Assembly: GCA_965223435.1 (NCBI GenBank)
Contig: CBDCWQ010000017.1
Span: forward strand, 124,001 to 188,000
Direction: 5' to 3'
Length of the DNA stretch: 64,000 nt
Source of the DNA: CBDCWQ01 sp965223435
Lineage (GTDB): Bacteria > Myxococcota > Kuafuiibacteriia > Kuafuiibacteriales > Kuafuiibacteriaceae
Below are positions 9,056 through 17,850 of this stretch, piece by piece (position 1 is the first letter of the stretch; each line of letters starts with the position of its first letter). Both the position numbers and the translations under genes were made by a program. The notes beneath the pieces are model-generated. The model worked only from the letters and a program-made list of their open reading frames with translations. It did no database searches and was not told where the DNA came from.

Positions 9056-9272
9056 GGGCGCCCGTCCCCACCGGAGGTTTTAGGGGCATCTTGCGGGCCG
9101 TGCTCCCCGCGCATGAAAGGGGACCGTGGGGCCGTCTATTGTCTCGGTACGGAGACGCCTTGTCACCGGCCCGGGACGCCCCAGGCCTCTACCCCGCGCG
9201 ACACCGGGTAGGGTGCTCCTGGTTTGAGGGGGCTCTTCGCGCAATCAACCGGAGTTATTCCGGGGCTTTGCC

Positions 9273-9303
9273 CACCATGGGCCGGCGCCCCCGGCCCATG
9301 GTG
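9273..9303. repeat. Perfect 13-bp inverted repeat, 5-base loop
   Basis: The arms CACCATGGGCCGG and CCGGCCCATGGTG are exact reverse complements around CGCCC. The hairpin is GC-rich, lies between msrB and the small lipoprotein gene and is not followed by a T run. It could end msrB transcripts weakly or act as an operator or RNA hairpin just upstream of the lipoprotein start at 9338. Confidence 0.6.
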
Positions 9304-9337
9304 CGTGCTTGGCCCGGCCTTTGCTCTAAACAGGGGC

Positions 9338-9586
9338 ATGTTTTTGATAGAGGAACGATTTTCGGGCCCTTTGATGGGAATACTTTTGGTCTTTGCCCTT
9401 GCTCTCGGTGCGTCCGCCGTGGGCTGCGCTGGGCCCGACAAGAAAACGAACAAGCCAGTGGATTCTGCGGTGATCGACGATGGAACCCTCCCCGCGGACC
9501 GGCTAGACCCGATGCCCGCGGTACCCGCCGACGTGTTTTCTTCGTCGCCTCCTCCGCCACCATCGTTCGCCACGCCCCGCTACTAG
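9338..9586 (+). CDS. Small lipoprotein, 82 residues
   Basis: The ATG at 9338 starts a lipoprotein signal ending ALGASAVGC (lipobox AVGC). The mature chain is about 50 residues, low in complexity and rich in Pro and Asp, ending SSPPPPPSFATPRY. No domain is recognised. Such short lipoproteins with proline-rich tails are common in this lineage's envelope. The frame is open further upstream, but the longer version would not have a signal peptide at its start. Confidence 0.5.
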   Translation: MFLIEERFSGPLMGILLVFALALGASAVGCAGPDKKTNKPVDSAVIDDGTLPADRLDPMPAVPADVFSSSPPPPPSFATPRY

Positions 9587-9819
9587 GGTTGGTTGAAGAG
9601 GGGTTGCGTGGTCGTTTGAAGCATTGGGACCACGCTTCCTCTGCTGAGGTTCTTGTGGAGGGAACGGCGGTTCTTGGTACGGTTTTTCGGGAATGGGCCC
9701 AGGAGGGCCTTGAACAAGAAAATAGGTTGTATCCGTGCCAGGGCGTTTCCTTACTGGTCTTTTGGGTTCTCCTTCGGCTCATCGGGCCGGGCCCTGTTGT
9801 TCCGTCGTTTCCGGGTTGG

Positions 9820-9847
9820 CCTGGTAGGGTTTGAGGGCCCTACCAGG
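9820..9847. terminator. 10-bp inverted repeat at a stop codon
   Basis: CCTGGTAGGG and CCCTACCAGG are exact reverse complements separated by eight bases. The hairpin includes the last codons and the stop of the minus-strand FG-GAP gene, and it lies between two convergent genes. There is no clear T run on either side, so termination is only a guess. Confidence 0.35.
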
Positions 9848-12800
9848 TTCGACTTAGGACCATGCGGTTGTTTCCGCTGAAGTCCTCGCCCAAGATGCTG
9901 ACCGGTGCGTTTCCCGAGTCGGTGGGTGTCAGGTCTGGCCCCCCAAAAAAGACAGCAAGGCGGCCGCGATCCACGCGCCCACCGATTTCTTCGCCCTGGA
10001 CCCGAAACAGGGCACCGCCGGCGAAGTCCGGCCAGCCGTCCTCGTTGAGGTCCCCTGCGGGTCCGACGGCGCTTCCAAAGCCTTCCTCCAGGCATTCATC
10101 TTTACAGTGGCCCCGAAAGATCAGCGGCTGATCGCCCCGCTGTGCATCAGGGCCCCCTAGGTAGAGGTACACCCGTCCGCGCGAGGCCGTATCTGCGGTG
10201 GGGGCACCGACCAGGAGGTCCGGATATTCGTCACCGCTGTAGTCGATTCCTCCGCTCAAGCTGGCACCAAACTTGCCTGGCGCGGCGAGCATCTGCCCTG
10301 CGTCTTGGGCGGCCCCGGATCGGATGTCGTCCTCGCCGAAAAAGATGTACACCTTGTCGCCGCCAGGGGTTCCGACGGCAAAATCCGGCCGTCCACGCGC
10401 GTTCCAGTCGCCGAGACCCGTGACCGAAGCGCCAAAGCCGGTTTCTGTCGGATCGTCTTTTGAGGGTGCGGGTCCGACGATCTTCGCGGACGCGGTCTGG
10501 GCGCTCACGCTGACGTTGAGCCCCGATGGCGCCATCCCTGAGAAGAGATAGACGGCACCTACATCCAAAGTTTCGACCCGGTATCGGGGCGCGCTGATGA
10601 GAATGTCGTCCAGTCCGTCTCCACCGATATCCCCTACGTTCGCCACTTGGGCCCCGAATCGGTCGCCGGTGCTTTCGCCCTGTATGATGAGCGCCGGCTC
10701 GGCACCGCTTTGGAGCTTGGGTCCGCCAAGAAAAACGTAAGCGCGGCCTTGGGTCCTGAGCGCGTTCGATGCGGGGGCGCCCACGATGAGTTCGGGATAA
10801 CCATCTTCGTTGAGATCGCGGATGGGGGTGAGGGTGCTCCCAAACTCCAAGTTCGGAGGAGACCCCTCGACCTTCAGTACGATGGGCGCGTTGTCAATGG
10901 AGCCCGATCCCATGAGGTCTGTGCCTCCGGGGATGATGAACACCGCGCCACTTCGGAGATTGCGCCCCGGAGCGCCCACCACCAAGTCGGGGATTTTGTC
11001 TCCAGTGAGATCACCCGCGAGGCTGAATGCGCTCCCAAGTTCGTCGTTGGCTTGACCATCGTAGGTTCGATTGACGCTGTCTGCGCTGCTTTTTGTGTCT
11101 TCCTCAAGCGGTCCGAACTGAATGTACACCGAACCGGCGTTGGCAAAAGCGCCCACCCGCGCCGAGCTCGAAGCAAACACCAGGTCGTCGGCCGCGTCAT
11201 CGTTCAGGTCGAAGGGAAAAATCCCCCCAAACTCGGCGGTGACCTCCGTAAACGCGGTTGCCTCAAAAGTGCATTCAAGCTCGCTTCCGGTGCAGGGGCC
11301 AGACCAGCCCAAAAAGTGCCCGTCCGCTGTGGGTTCAGCAACCAAAGTGACACGGTCCCCCTGCCCGTAAAATCCCCAGCACTTGTCAGCGCAGACGATC
11401 TGGTTATCGGGTGCGCTTTTGACTTGCCCAAAGTCTTTGCCTTCGATGTGGACCGAGACCTGCTGTTCCTTGCCTTCTGCGGGCTCAAAAACCGCAACCA
11501 GATCCATAGGCGCGCGCATCGAAAGGGTGCACTGAGCGCGACCGTTGCATGCCCCCTGCCATTCTTTGAACGTGTGCCCCTCGTTTGGACGGGCACGCAT
11601 CTCAAGGATGCTGTCGAAGGCAAAAGCCAAAGCGCAGTCAGGTTCACAATTGATACCGGAAGGATCGGACTCCACCTGGCCGCTGCCTCGGACTTCGACC
11701 TGAAGAACTGGGGCGAACTCAAGGGTTACGGTTCGGTCGCTTGCCATGTCGAATGTGCAGGGATCGCCCGAACAGTCGCCGGACCAGCCCAGAAATTCGA
11801 AACCCGCATCGGGTTTTGCTTCGATGCTGACGGTGGTGATCGTGGGAAACGAAAAAGCACATTCGTCGTCGCACGAAAGCTCTACCACCGCGGCCCGGAT
11901 GCTCGCGGAGCCGCCCCCAATCACCACCACGCTCAAGCCGCGGTCGGACTTGAGCTTGAAGTTTGCGCTGACGTTGTGTCCTGCGTTCATCACCACCCGG
12001 CATTCCCCGCGCCGAAGAGCACAGGGGGGACCCCAGGCCAAAAAGTCCGAGTCCGCGCTTGCTTGTGCGGTCAAGCTTACGCTGGTCCCTTCCATAAACG
12101 TGGCTTCGCACGTCGTCGGGCAGTTGATGCCCGGCGGATCGGAGGTGACCGTACCATTTCCAGCGCCGGCACCTTTGGTGATGGTCAATATGTGGGTCGT
12201 TCCGCCGGCTTTGCCCTCGCACTGGTGGGTGACCTCGGAACAGGTTTCGTCCGTGGCACAGGGGGTGGTTACTTGGGGGCTTCCGTAAACCGGGCAACTC
12301 AGCACACTTTTCTTGTCGGCCGAACACGATGTTTCTCCGGGACGACAGGGGATGCTCTTGAGCTCTTCGCCTTCGATGGAAACCGGCAGGGTCTCGGGGG
12401 TAATCGCTTCGGGTACGCAAAGTTGTTCGGTGCACGTGCTGCCCGGCCCGCACGTCTCGTTGGCGCACTCCTTGGCGATAAAAACGGCGAGGGTGCGTGC
12501 CCCCGAAGCAAAATGGCTGAGACTCTTGCGAACGATCAAGCCCCCCGAAGGCACCGCCGGGCCCTCGGGGATCACTTCGACGGTGAGCCCTTGGTCGGGG
12601 TTATCGTCGGGAGGCAGGACTCCGATGGAAAAGGGAAGCGGGATAGAACCATCGGTCAGATCAAATCGTTCTCTTTCGCCTTCGGTGCTGCCTTCGCGCA
12701 TGACGTGGATGGTCACCGCAGTGAGATCGCTTGGGATCAGATAGTTGGTGTCGACGACGATGACCAGCTGGCTGTCGTTTGCGCTGGGGCACGCGAGGAG

Positions 12801-12881
12801 TCCCGCGCTCAGCATGAGGGTCGCCCACGTCTGTCGGCCGGGTTGATGTTGGCTTTTTTTCAAATGGGCCACCGTATTCAC
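9840..12881 (-). CDS. Lipoprotein with InlB-like repeats and FG-GAP propeller
   Basis: The start is a GTG at 12881 that overlaps the stop of the TPR gene as GTGA. The signal ends SAGLLAC (Cys31). The product is about 1,013 residues. After an N-terminal domain, a cysteine-rich linker has EGF-like spacing (about 140-230). Four divergent InlB-type B repeats follow, each with paired cysteines and FLGWSGxCxG. The last 450 residues are FG-GAP/integrin-type repeats (DLNEDGYPELIVGAP and similar), which form a calcium-binding beta-propeller. This is a cell-surface or secreted protein, probably adhesive. It is the third gene of the kinase/TPR/lipoprotein unit. Confidence 0.85.
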   Translation of the reverse strand: MNTVAHLKKSQHQPGRQTWATLMLSAGLLACPSANDSQLVIVVDTNYLIPSDLTAVTIHVMREGSTEGERERFDLTDGSIPLPFSIGVLPPDDNPDQGLTVEVIPEGPAVPSGGLIVRKSLSHFASGARTLAVFIAKECANETCGPGSTCTEQLCVPEAITPETLPVSIEGEELKSIPCRPGETSCSADKKSVLSCPVYGSPQVTTPCATDETCSEVTHQCEGKAGGTTHILTITKGAGAGNGTVTSDPPGINCPTTCEATFMEGTSVSLTAQASADSDFLAWGPPCALRRGECRVVMNAGHNVSANFKLKSDRGLSVVVIGGGSASIRAAVVELSCDDECAFSFPTITTVSIEAKPDAGFEFLGWSGDCSGDPCTFDMASDRTVTLEFAPVLQVEVRGSGQVESDPSGINCEPDCALAFAFDSILEMRARPNEGHTFKEWQGACNGRAQCTLSMRAPMDLVAVFEPAEGKEQQVSVHIEGKDFGQVKSAPDNQIVCADKCWGFYGQGDRVTLVAEPTADGHFLGWSGPCTGSELECTFEATAFTEVTAEFGGIFPFDLNDDAADDLVFASSSARVGAFANAGSVYIQFGPLEEDTKSSADSVNRTYDGQANDELGSAFSLAGDLTGDKIPDLVVGAPGRNLRSGAVFIIPGGTDLMGSGSIDNAPIVLKVEGSPPNLEFGSTLTPIRDLNEDGYPELIVGAPASNALRTQGRAYVFLGGPKLQSGAEPALIIQGESTGDRFGAQVANVGDIGGDGLDDILISAPRYRVETLDVGAVYLFSGMAPSGLNVSVSAQTASAKIVGPAPSKDDPTETGFGASVTGLGDWNARGRPDFAVGTPGGDKVYIFFGEDDIRSGAAQDAGQMLAAPGKFGASLSGGIDYSGDEYPDLLVGAPTADTASRGRVYLYLGGPDAQRGDQPLIFRGHCKDECLEEGFGSAVGPAGDLNEDGWPDFAGGALFRVQGEEIGGRVDRGRLAVFFGGPDLTPTDSGNAPVSILGEDFSGNNRMVLSRTW

Positions 12882-13576
12882 CGCCTTATCAGGGGTTGGA
12901 GCAATACACCCTGGGTTCCGCCGTATTCGGCACCGTCTGCACCCGAGGCCAGGGCCCCGACAGCGATGGCCCCACCCACCGCGACCGCGCCGGCGGCCAC
13001 CCAAAACCAAGGGCTCGAAAAGATCGATGGGTCTTGCTTCTTAGGCGGTTCTGACGTCGGTGCTGCTGGGATTTGGGGCTGGAATACCTTCGCTTGCCGT
13101 TCCTTTTCGATGGCGGCCTGGATGGCAGCCTCCCGTTCCACGCGGGCTCTGTTCTCTTCGGCGGTCTGTTCTTGCTGACGTCGCTGATTTTCCAGAGCCT
13201 CTTTTTGGGCTTGTGCGTGCTTCTCCTGGTCTTTGCGCGCCTTGAGCTCTACCAAAAGCTCGATCGTCTCTTTGACGCTCGTAGCGTCTTTGGGGTTGGT
13301 GGCCAGGTATTCGCGAAAGTGCTTGATGGCTTCTTCGTACATCTTGAGAGAGCGCTCGCACTGGGCCAAACCAAAAATGCTCGAGGGTCGTTTACCCGAT
13401 AGGCTGTAAGCAGACTGAAAGTAGGGCAGGGCGGCCTCGTATTCTTCAGCTTCGAAATACCGAGAGCCTTTTTCGTAGTCGGCCCGTGCTTTTTGTGCGT
13501 CGTTGGCGTAGGCCGACGACCCGACAAAAAGAAGGAGTGTAGCGAGTGCTGCTCGCCGTAAGATGTGCCTCACCAT
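12878..13576 (-). CDS. Secreted TPR protein with C-terminal membrane helix
   Basis: The 232-residue product has a signal peptide ending GSSAYA, then about three TPR-like helices (DYEKGSRYFEAEEYEAALPYFQSAY). A long charged coiled coil (about 115-170) and a hydrophobic helix near residues 190-212 follow. It overlaps the kinase gene by 7 bases and the lipoprotein gene by 4, so all three are translationally linked. The layout of a periplasmic TPR tethered to the membrane fits an assembly or adaptor role for the surface lipoprotein; this is inference. Confidence 0.78.
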   Translation of the reverse strand: MVRHILRRAALATLLLFVGSSAYANDAQKARADYEKGSRYFEAEEYEAALPYFQSAYSLSGKRPSSIFGLAQCERSLKMYEEAIKHFREYLATNPKDATSVKETIELLVELKARKDQEKHAQAQKEALENQRRQQEQTAEENRARVEREAAIQAAIEKERQAKVFQPQIPAAPTSEPPKKQDPSIFSSPWFWVAAGAVAVGGAIAVGALASGADGAEYGGTQGVLLQPLIRR

Positions 13577-15102
13577 GGTGCAAGTTCTCGTCTCTTGATT
13601 GGAATTTTTCTCTTGGTCTTTGGCTTGGGCTTTGGCTTTGCTGGGGCCAAAGAGCTTTTTGGAGCCAGTGCGATACTGACCCGAGCCTGATCGGTGCCGA
13701 GCTTCAGGCGAGCGGGAAGATGGCCCGGAAGCTCGAGGCGCAGGTTCTTGAGCTGCCCTATTTTCATGCGTATGCGGACCGGTGCCCGGCCGAGTCGTGT
13801 CCCTTTGGTGGCATCAAAAACGACGGCCCCCGCCGGGATGGAATGGACCGAAATGGTCCGCATTTTGCTCCTGCGGCTTTTCGCGGCCGGCTTCTTGGCC
13901 TGAACTTCTTTAGCCGGTTCGGGCGCCTCTTTGGGAACCGCCGGTACCGGGGGCGGGGCGGGTGGCGTTTTGGGGGAAGGAGGTTTTTGGGCTTGGGTCG
14001 GCTGGGTGATCGGGGCGCCCTTGGGGGTGTTTGTGAAGGTCCATAAGCCGAACCCCGCGAGCCCAACGGCCGCGACAACGGCAAGCAGGATACCTTTTGA
14101 GGCTGAGGCCCTGGGCTCTTGTCTGGCGATGGTGGGCAGGTTGGCGACCGACACCATGTTGACCGGCGTGGCGTCGTTTGGGGCCAAAGATGATTTTTCG
14201 ATGGGACCGATTCGGTTGGGTTCGATCCAGGTCTTCTGCTTCGCCAGGATGTCGGTGAGTTCGGAAGCGAGGGTTTTGAGGTCCGGGCGAGACTCGGGTT
14301 GAAGGGACAGCGTTTTTTGAATCAGGGTGGTGAGCTCATCTCGACCCTGGGTGCCTTCGGGGAGCTCGAGTTCAAAGACCTCGCCGATCAGCTTGGTTTT
14401 CAGAATCGACATCTGGTCGCCTCCAAATACCCGCTCACCCGCGATCATTTCGTAGAGAATTTCACCAAGGGCGTACACGTCGGTTGCCCAAGAGACGGGT
14501 TCGGCCGCAATTTGCTCGGGCGCCATATACGCGGGGGTGCCGAGCATCAAGCCGGTGGCGGTTTTGTGCCCGCCGCCGCTGTCCGACACCTTGGCAATGC
14601 CAAAATCAAGGATCTTTACGCTCGGGACTTGAGAGAAATCTGAGTCCAAAGGAGCAAGGAGCAAGATGTTGTCAGGCTTGAGATCACGGTGCACAACCTG
14701 AAGCGCGTGGACTGCTTCGAGTGCACTGATCAGCTGAAACATGATGTTGATCGCTTGGGGTACGGTAAGGCGTTGGTTTTTCAGGACGTCGCCGAGCGAC
14801 GGGCCGCTGATAAACTCCATCACATAGGCAACTCGTTTGGGGCTCTCGATGTCGATAAAGTTGGTGATGTCAACGATGTTGGGGTGTCTAACATCGTTGA
14901 CAATCTTGGCCTCGTGCAAAAAGCGAGACACATACTCGTCGGATGCCGCAAGGCTGTTGGAAAGGAGTTTGAGCGCAACTTTTCTGCCAAGCTTGATGTG
15001 GGTGGCCTGGTACACGCAGCCCATGCCCCCTTGTCCGAGCACATGTTCCAGCCGATAATTGTTGAGGATATCGCCGGGTTGTGCGGGCAGGCTCTCTCCC
15101 AT
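13570..15102 (-). CDS. Transmembrane Ser/Thr kinase with PEGA domain
   Basis: Residues 1-285 are a Hanks-type kinase: GQGGMGCVYQAT, VALKLL, HRDLKPDNILLL, DFGIAKVSD and MAPEQIAAEP. A transmembrane helix follows at about 335-355 (GILLAVVAAVGLAGFGLW), then a Pro-rich stretch and a PEGA-type domain at about 415-490 (HSIPAGAVVFDATKGTRLG). It ends in a Lys/Pro-rich tail. PEGA domains sit on the outside and often bind cell-surface layers. The gene heads a unit with the TPR and FG-GAP genes, so it may sense or control that surface apparatus. Confidence 0.92.
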   Translation of the reverse strand: MGESLPAQPGDILNNYRLEHVLGQGGMGCVYQATHIKLGRKVALKLLSNSLAASDEYVSRFLHEAKIVNDVRHPNIVDITNFIDIESPKRVAYVMEFISGPSLGDVLKNQRLTVPQAINIMFQLISALEAVHALQVVHRDLKPDNILLLAPLDSDFSQVPSVKILDFGIAKVSDSGGGHKTATGLMLGTPAYMAPEQIAAEPVSWATDVYALGEILYEMIAGERVFGGDQMSILKTKLIGEVFELELPEGTQGRDELTTLIQKTLSLQPESRPDLKTLASELTDILAKQKTWIEPNRIGPIEKSSLAPNDATPVNMVSVANLPTIARQEPRASASKGILLAVVAAVGLAGFGLWTFTNTPKGAPITQPTQAQKPPSPKTPPAPPPVPAVPKEAPEPAKEVQAKKPAAKSRRSKMRTISVHSIPAGAVVFDATKGTRLGRAPVRIRMKIGQLKNLRLELPGHLPARLKLGTDQARVSIALAPKSSLAPAKPKPKPKTKRKIPIKRRELAPW

Positions 15103-15270
15103 CAGGTGCGCCTCAGCATCTCAAAGGTCCAATGTTTCCTCAAGCTGTAAAGAAGCGCACGAATCCTGCGCGGATGTCTCTTATTGCCTATAGAAGCGTC
15201 TGATTCCGGGTGATGTGGTTCGGGGTGCACGTGTCCCGAGTTCTTTCGCGTTCACGGCAAAGCGCGCCCC

Positions 15271-15624
15271 TTAAGGATGGTCTTGGTTGGTCGCCTCTTG
15301 CATCAATTCCTCCACCGTCCTTTCGAGCGCGCGTCTGGATTCGGGCGTCTCCCACAGAAACTTCACGCCCATACCTCGAGAAATCGACTCGTTTTCCCCT
15401 TGATTGGTCCACTGGACTTTGGCTTTGAGCTCAATGGCTTCGGTTCGCGCCGGCACCTTTAGAACCAAGGAAAAAACGGTCCCCACCGCGAAGGGCTCCA
15501 GCGTTTGGATGTAAAGGCCACCTTTGGAGATATTCTCGGTGTACTGTCCAAAAAACTCATCCATGCGTTGGTAGACGATGCGCAGTCTCGCCGGCGCCCG
15601 GGGCGTTCTCAGCACTTCGGACAT
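15271..15624 (-). CDS. PilZ-domain protein, myxobacterial type
   Basis: The start is placed at the ATG at 15624 (MSEVLRTPRAPARLRIVY). A longer frame would run into prfC and has no support. The 117 residues are one PilZ fold with NISKGGLYIQT, matching the DxSxxG region, and a C-terminal GMGVKFL strand. The RxxxR c-di-GMP motif is not clean, so this resembles the Myxococcus paralogous PilZ group (TIGR02266), where nucleotide binding is often lost. A motility or surface-regulation role is likely but unproved. Confidence 0.8.
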   Translation of the reverse strand: MSEVLRTPRAPARLRIVYQRMDEFFGQYTENISKGGLYIQTLEPFAVGTVFSLVLKVPARTEAIELKAKVQWTNQGENESISRGMGVKFLWETPESRRALERTVEELMQEATNQDHP

Positions 15625-15778
15625 GCGTCCATCATAAAAAAGTCTGCGGGAACCCTGCAATGCGGCCAAGTAGGCCTCCCTCCCACGGTGGGGGACCTGC
15701 GGCAGAGGGGGCCCACATGGGAATTTTGGTGCTTCCCCTGTCGATTTATGTTTATTCCCCCGCAGGGTAAGGAGATCG

Positions 15779-17407
15779 GTGCCGGGCACTTTTTGCCAGG
15801 CCGAGCAAACCAAAGTGGAAACAGACAAAGTTCTTCGCCAAGAGGCGGGTAGGCGCCGAACCTTCGCGATCATTTCTCACCCTGATGCGGGCAAAACCAC
15901 GCTCACCGAGAAACTCTTGCTCTATGCGAAGGCCATCCATTTGGCCGGCTCGGTGAAAGCCCGAAAGGCGTCTCGTCACGCCGTATCCGACTGGATGGCC
16001 ATGGAGCAGGAGCGCGGGATTTCGGTGACCTCCTCGGTGCTGCAGTTCGAATACCTACACAAAGCGCTCAACCTTCTCGACACGCCCGGGCATGCCGATT
16101 TCTCTGAGGATACCTTTCGTACGCTGGCTGCCGTCGACTCGGCGGTCATGCTCATGGACCACGCCAAAGGCGTCGAAGATCGAACCCGAAAGCTCTTCGA
16201 AGTTTGCCGCATGCGCAAGATTCCGGTGGTCACCTTCATGAACAAGCTTGATCGCCAAGGCCTTGACCCGCTCGAGTTGTTGGATGATGTGAGCGCGTCT
16301 TTGAATCTCAAGGTGGCCCCGCTGAACTGGCCTATTGGCATGGGTCGCGATTTCCGTGGTGTCGTCGATGTGGCCACGCGCGATGTGGTTTTTTACGAAC
16401 CGAGAAGTCATGGCTCCGAGCTGGTAGAAGGCAAAAGAGTGTCTTGGGAAGAGGCTCGAGACTTGGTGAGCGCGTCCCTGCTCGACAAGGTGGAAGAAGA
16501 CCTTGAACTTGTCGGTGAGGCCGGTGATGCCTACGATGATCTTTCGTTTTTGGACGGTGAACTGAGTCCGGTCTTTTGGGGCTCGGCCATCACAAACTTT
16601 GGGGTCGAGCCTCTGCTCCAGTATCTTGCCAAAAAGGCGCCTCCCCCTGCGCCTCGGGCGCTCGAACAAGATGGCTCCATCAAGCCCGATGACCCGAACT
16701 TTAGTGGTTTCATCTTTAAGATTCAGGCCAACATGAATCCCAAGCATCGCGACCGAATTGCGTTCATGCGGGTGGTCAGTGGCCGGTTCGAGCGGGGGGC
16801 TGATGTGTACATCGGTCGTTCGAAAGAGAGGCTTCGTTTGGCTCGACCGCACTCTTTTTTGGCTCAGGAGCGCTCCATCGTAGAAGAAGCGTGGCCGGGA
16901 GACATCGTGGGCATCTACGATTCCGGCAAGCTCCGCGTGGGTGACACCCTTGCGGCGCAGTCCCCACTGCGGTTTGGTGGTATTCCGCGGTTCGCCCCCG
17001 AGCATTTTGGTCACTTGAGGCTTCAAGACCCTCTAAGGCGCAAGGCGCTCGACACCGGACTGGAGCAATTGGCGCACGAAGGCGTCATTCAAACCTTCTA
17101 TGCGCCATCGACCGGTAGACAGAGCCCGTACTTGGGAGCCGTGGGTCTGTTGCAGTTTGAAGTGTTGAGAGAACGTCTCAAGAACGAGTATGGGGTGTCC
17201 GCACGTTTTGAGTCTTTGCCCTTCAAGTTTGCCCGATGGATTGGCGGTTCTCCCGAGGCGCTGACCTGGCTCAAACAAGGCAGTGGCCACTCCCTGGTCG
17301 AGGACCGAAACGGACACCCGGTGGTTCTGACCGACTCCGAGTGGGCTCTCAACTACGCGCTCGACAACGCCCCCGGCCTGGAGCTTTACGACATCGAACC
17401 GTTATAA
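15779..17407 (+). CDS. prfC: Peptide chain release factor 3
   Basis: The start is a GTG preceded by AAGGAG. The 542-residue GTPase has ISHPDAGKTTLTEKL (P loop), DTPGHADFSEDTF (switch II) and MNKLDRQG (G4). Domain 2 and the C-terminal domain match RF3 in length and order (FAPEHFGHLRLQDPLRRK, GAVGLLQFEVL). It recycles RF1 and RF2 from the ribosome after termination. It is divergent from the PilZ gene with about 150 bases between. Confidence 0.97.
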   Translation: MPGTFCQAEQTKVETDKVLRQEAGRRRTFAIISHPDAGKTTLTEKLLLYAKAIHLAGSVKARKASRHAVSDWMAMEQERGISVTSSVLQFEYLHKALNLLDTPGHADFSEDTFRTLAAVDSAVMLMDHAKGVEDRTRKLFEVCRMRKIPVVTFMNKLDRQGLDPLELLDDVSASLNLKVAPLNWPIGMGRDFRGVVDVATRDVVFYEPRSHGSELVEGKRVSWEEARDLVSASLLDKVEEDLELVGEAGDAYDDLSFLDGELSPVFWGSAITNFGVEPLLQYLAKKAPPPAPRALEQDGSIKPDDPNFSGFIFKIQANMNPKHRDRIAFMRVVSGRFERGADVYIGRSKERLRLARPHSFLAQERSIVEEAWPGDIVGIYDSGKLRVGDTLAAQSPLRFGGIPRFAPEHFGHLRLQDPLRRKALDTGLEQLAHEGVIQTFYAPSTGRQSPYLGAVGLLQFEVLRERLKNEYGVSARFESLPFKFARWIGGSPEALTWLKQGSGHSLVEDRNGHPVVLTDSEWALNYALDNAPGLELYDIEPL

Positions 17408-17850
17408 GCCGCCGCCCTCAACCCGTGGGTCCGTTGCGTCAGAGATTTGAGGCGCCGGTGGTCTAAATGGGCACCAGGGGAGCTCAACGCGTAGGGTGCC
17501 ATCGTCCTAAGTTTGTTGTGCGCTGGCGCAGATTGCGCTTCTTAACCGGTGAGAATCCTTTGATGGACCCCCCTTCACGGTCTGTGGGTTCAGAATTGCT
17601 TCAAATGATGGTTTGTCGTGGCCCCTTCCAAGGAGGAAGCGCGTCTCAATAGAAAGGATTTCCCGTGCAGGAGCGATACGATCAAGCCAACAGTCAACAT
17701 CCGGCCAAAAAAAGGCGTGCATTTGAGGTTTTGGTCCCACGGATCCGTTGCGTCGACCCTTTGGGCCTCACAAACCGCACAGCCCAAGTGAACGCCGGCT
17801 CGGCCCCACGGGTCCTGGGGCGTTCGAATGGAGCGCAAGAGAGTCGGGCT
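17408..17850 (+). other. Gene-poor stretch upstream of the beta-helix lipoprotein
   Basis: No convincing gene or RNA is visible. The downstream frame is open back to a GTG at 17665, but the 62 extra residues have no signal character and the lipoprotein start at 17851 fits better. The stretch probably holds the promoter and leader of the beta-helix gene. I could not define a clear -35/-10 pair. Confidence 0.4.

Noticed and set aside
10647..13178. Long open frame of 843 codons on the plus strand
   Set aside because: It lies opposite the FG-GAP lipoprotein gene, has no recognisable domain or signal, and is the usual shadow of a GC-rich gene.
15625..15873. Longer start for the PilZ protein
   Set aside because: The extra 83 residues would lie opposite the beginning of prfC and show no domain; the ATG at 15624 fits PilZ proteins.
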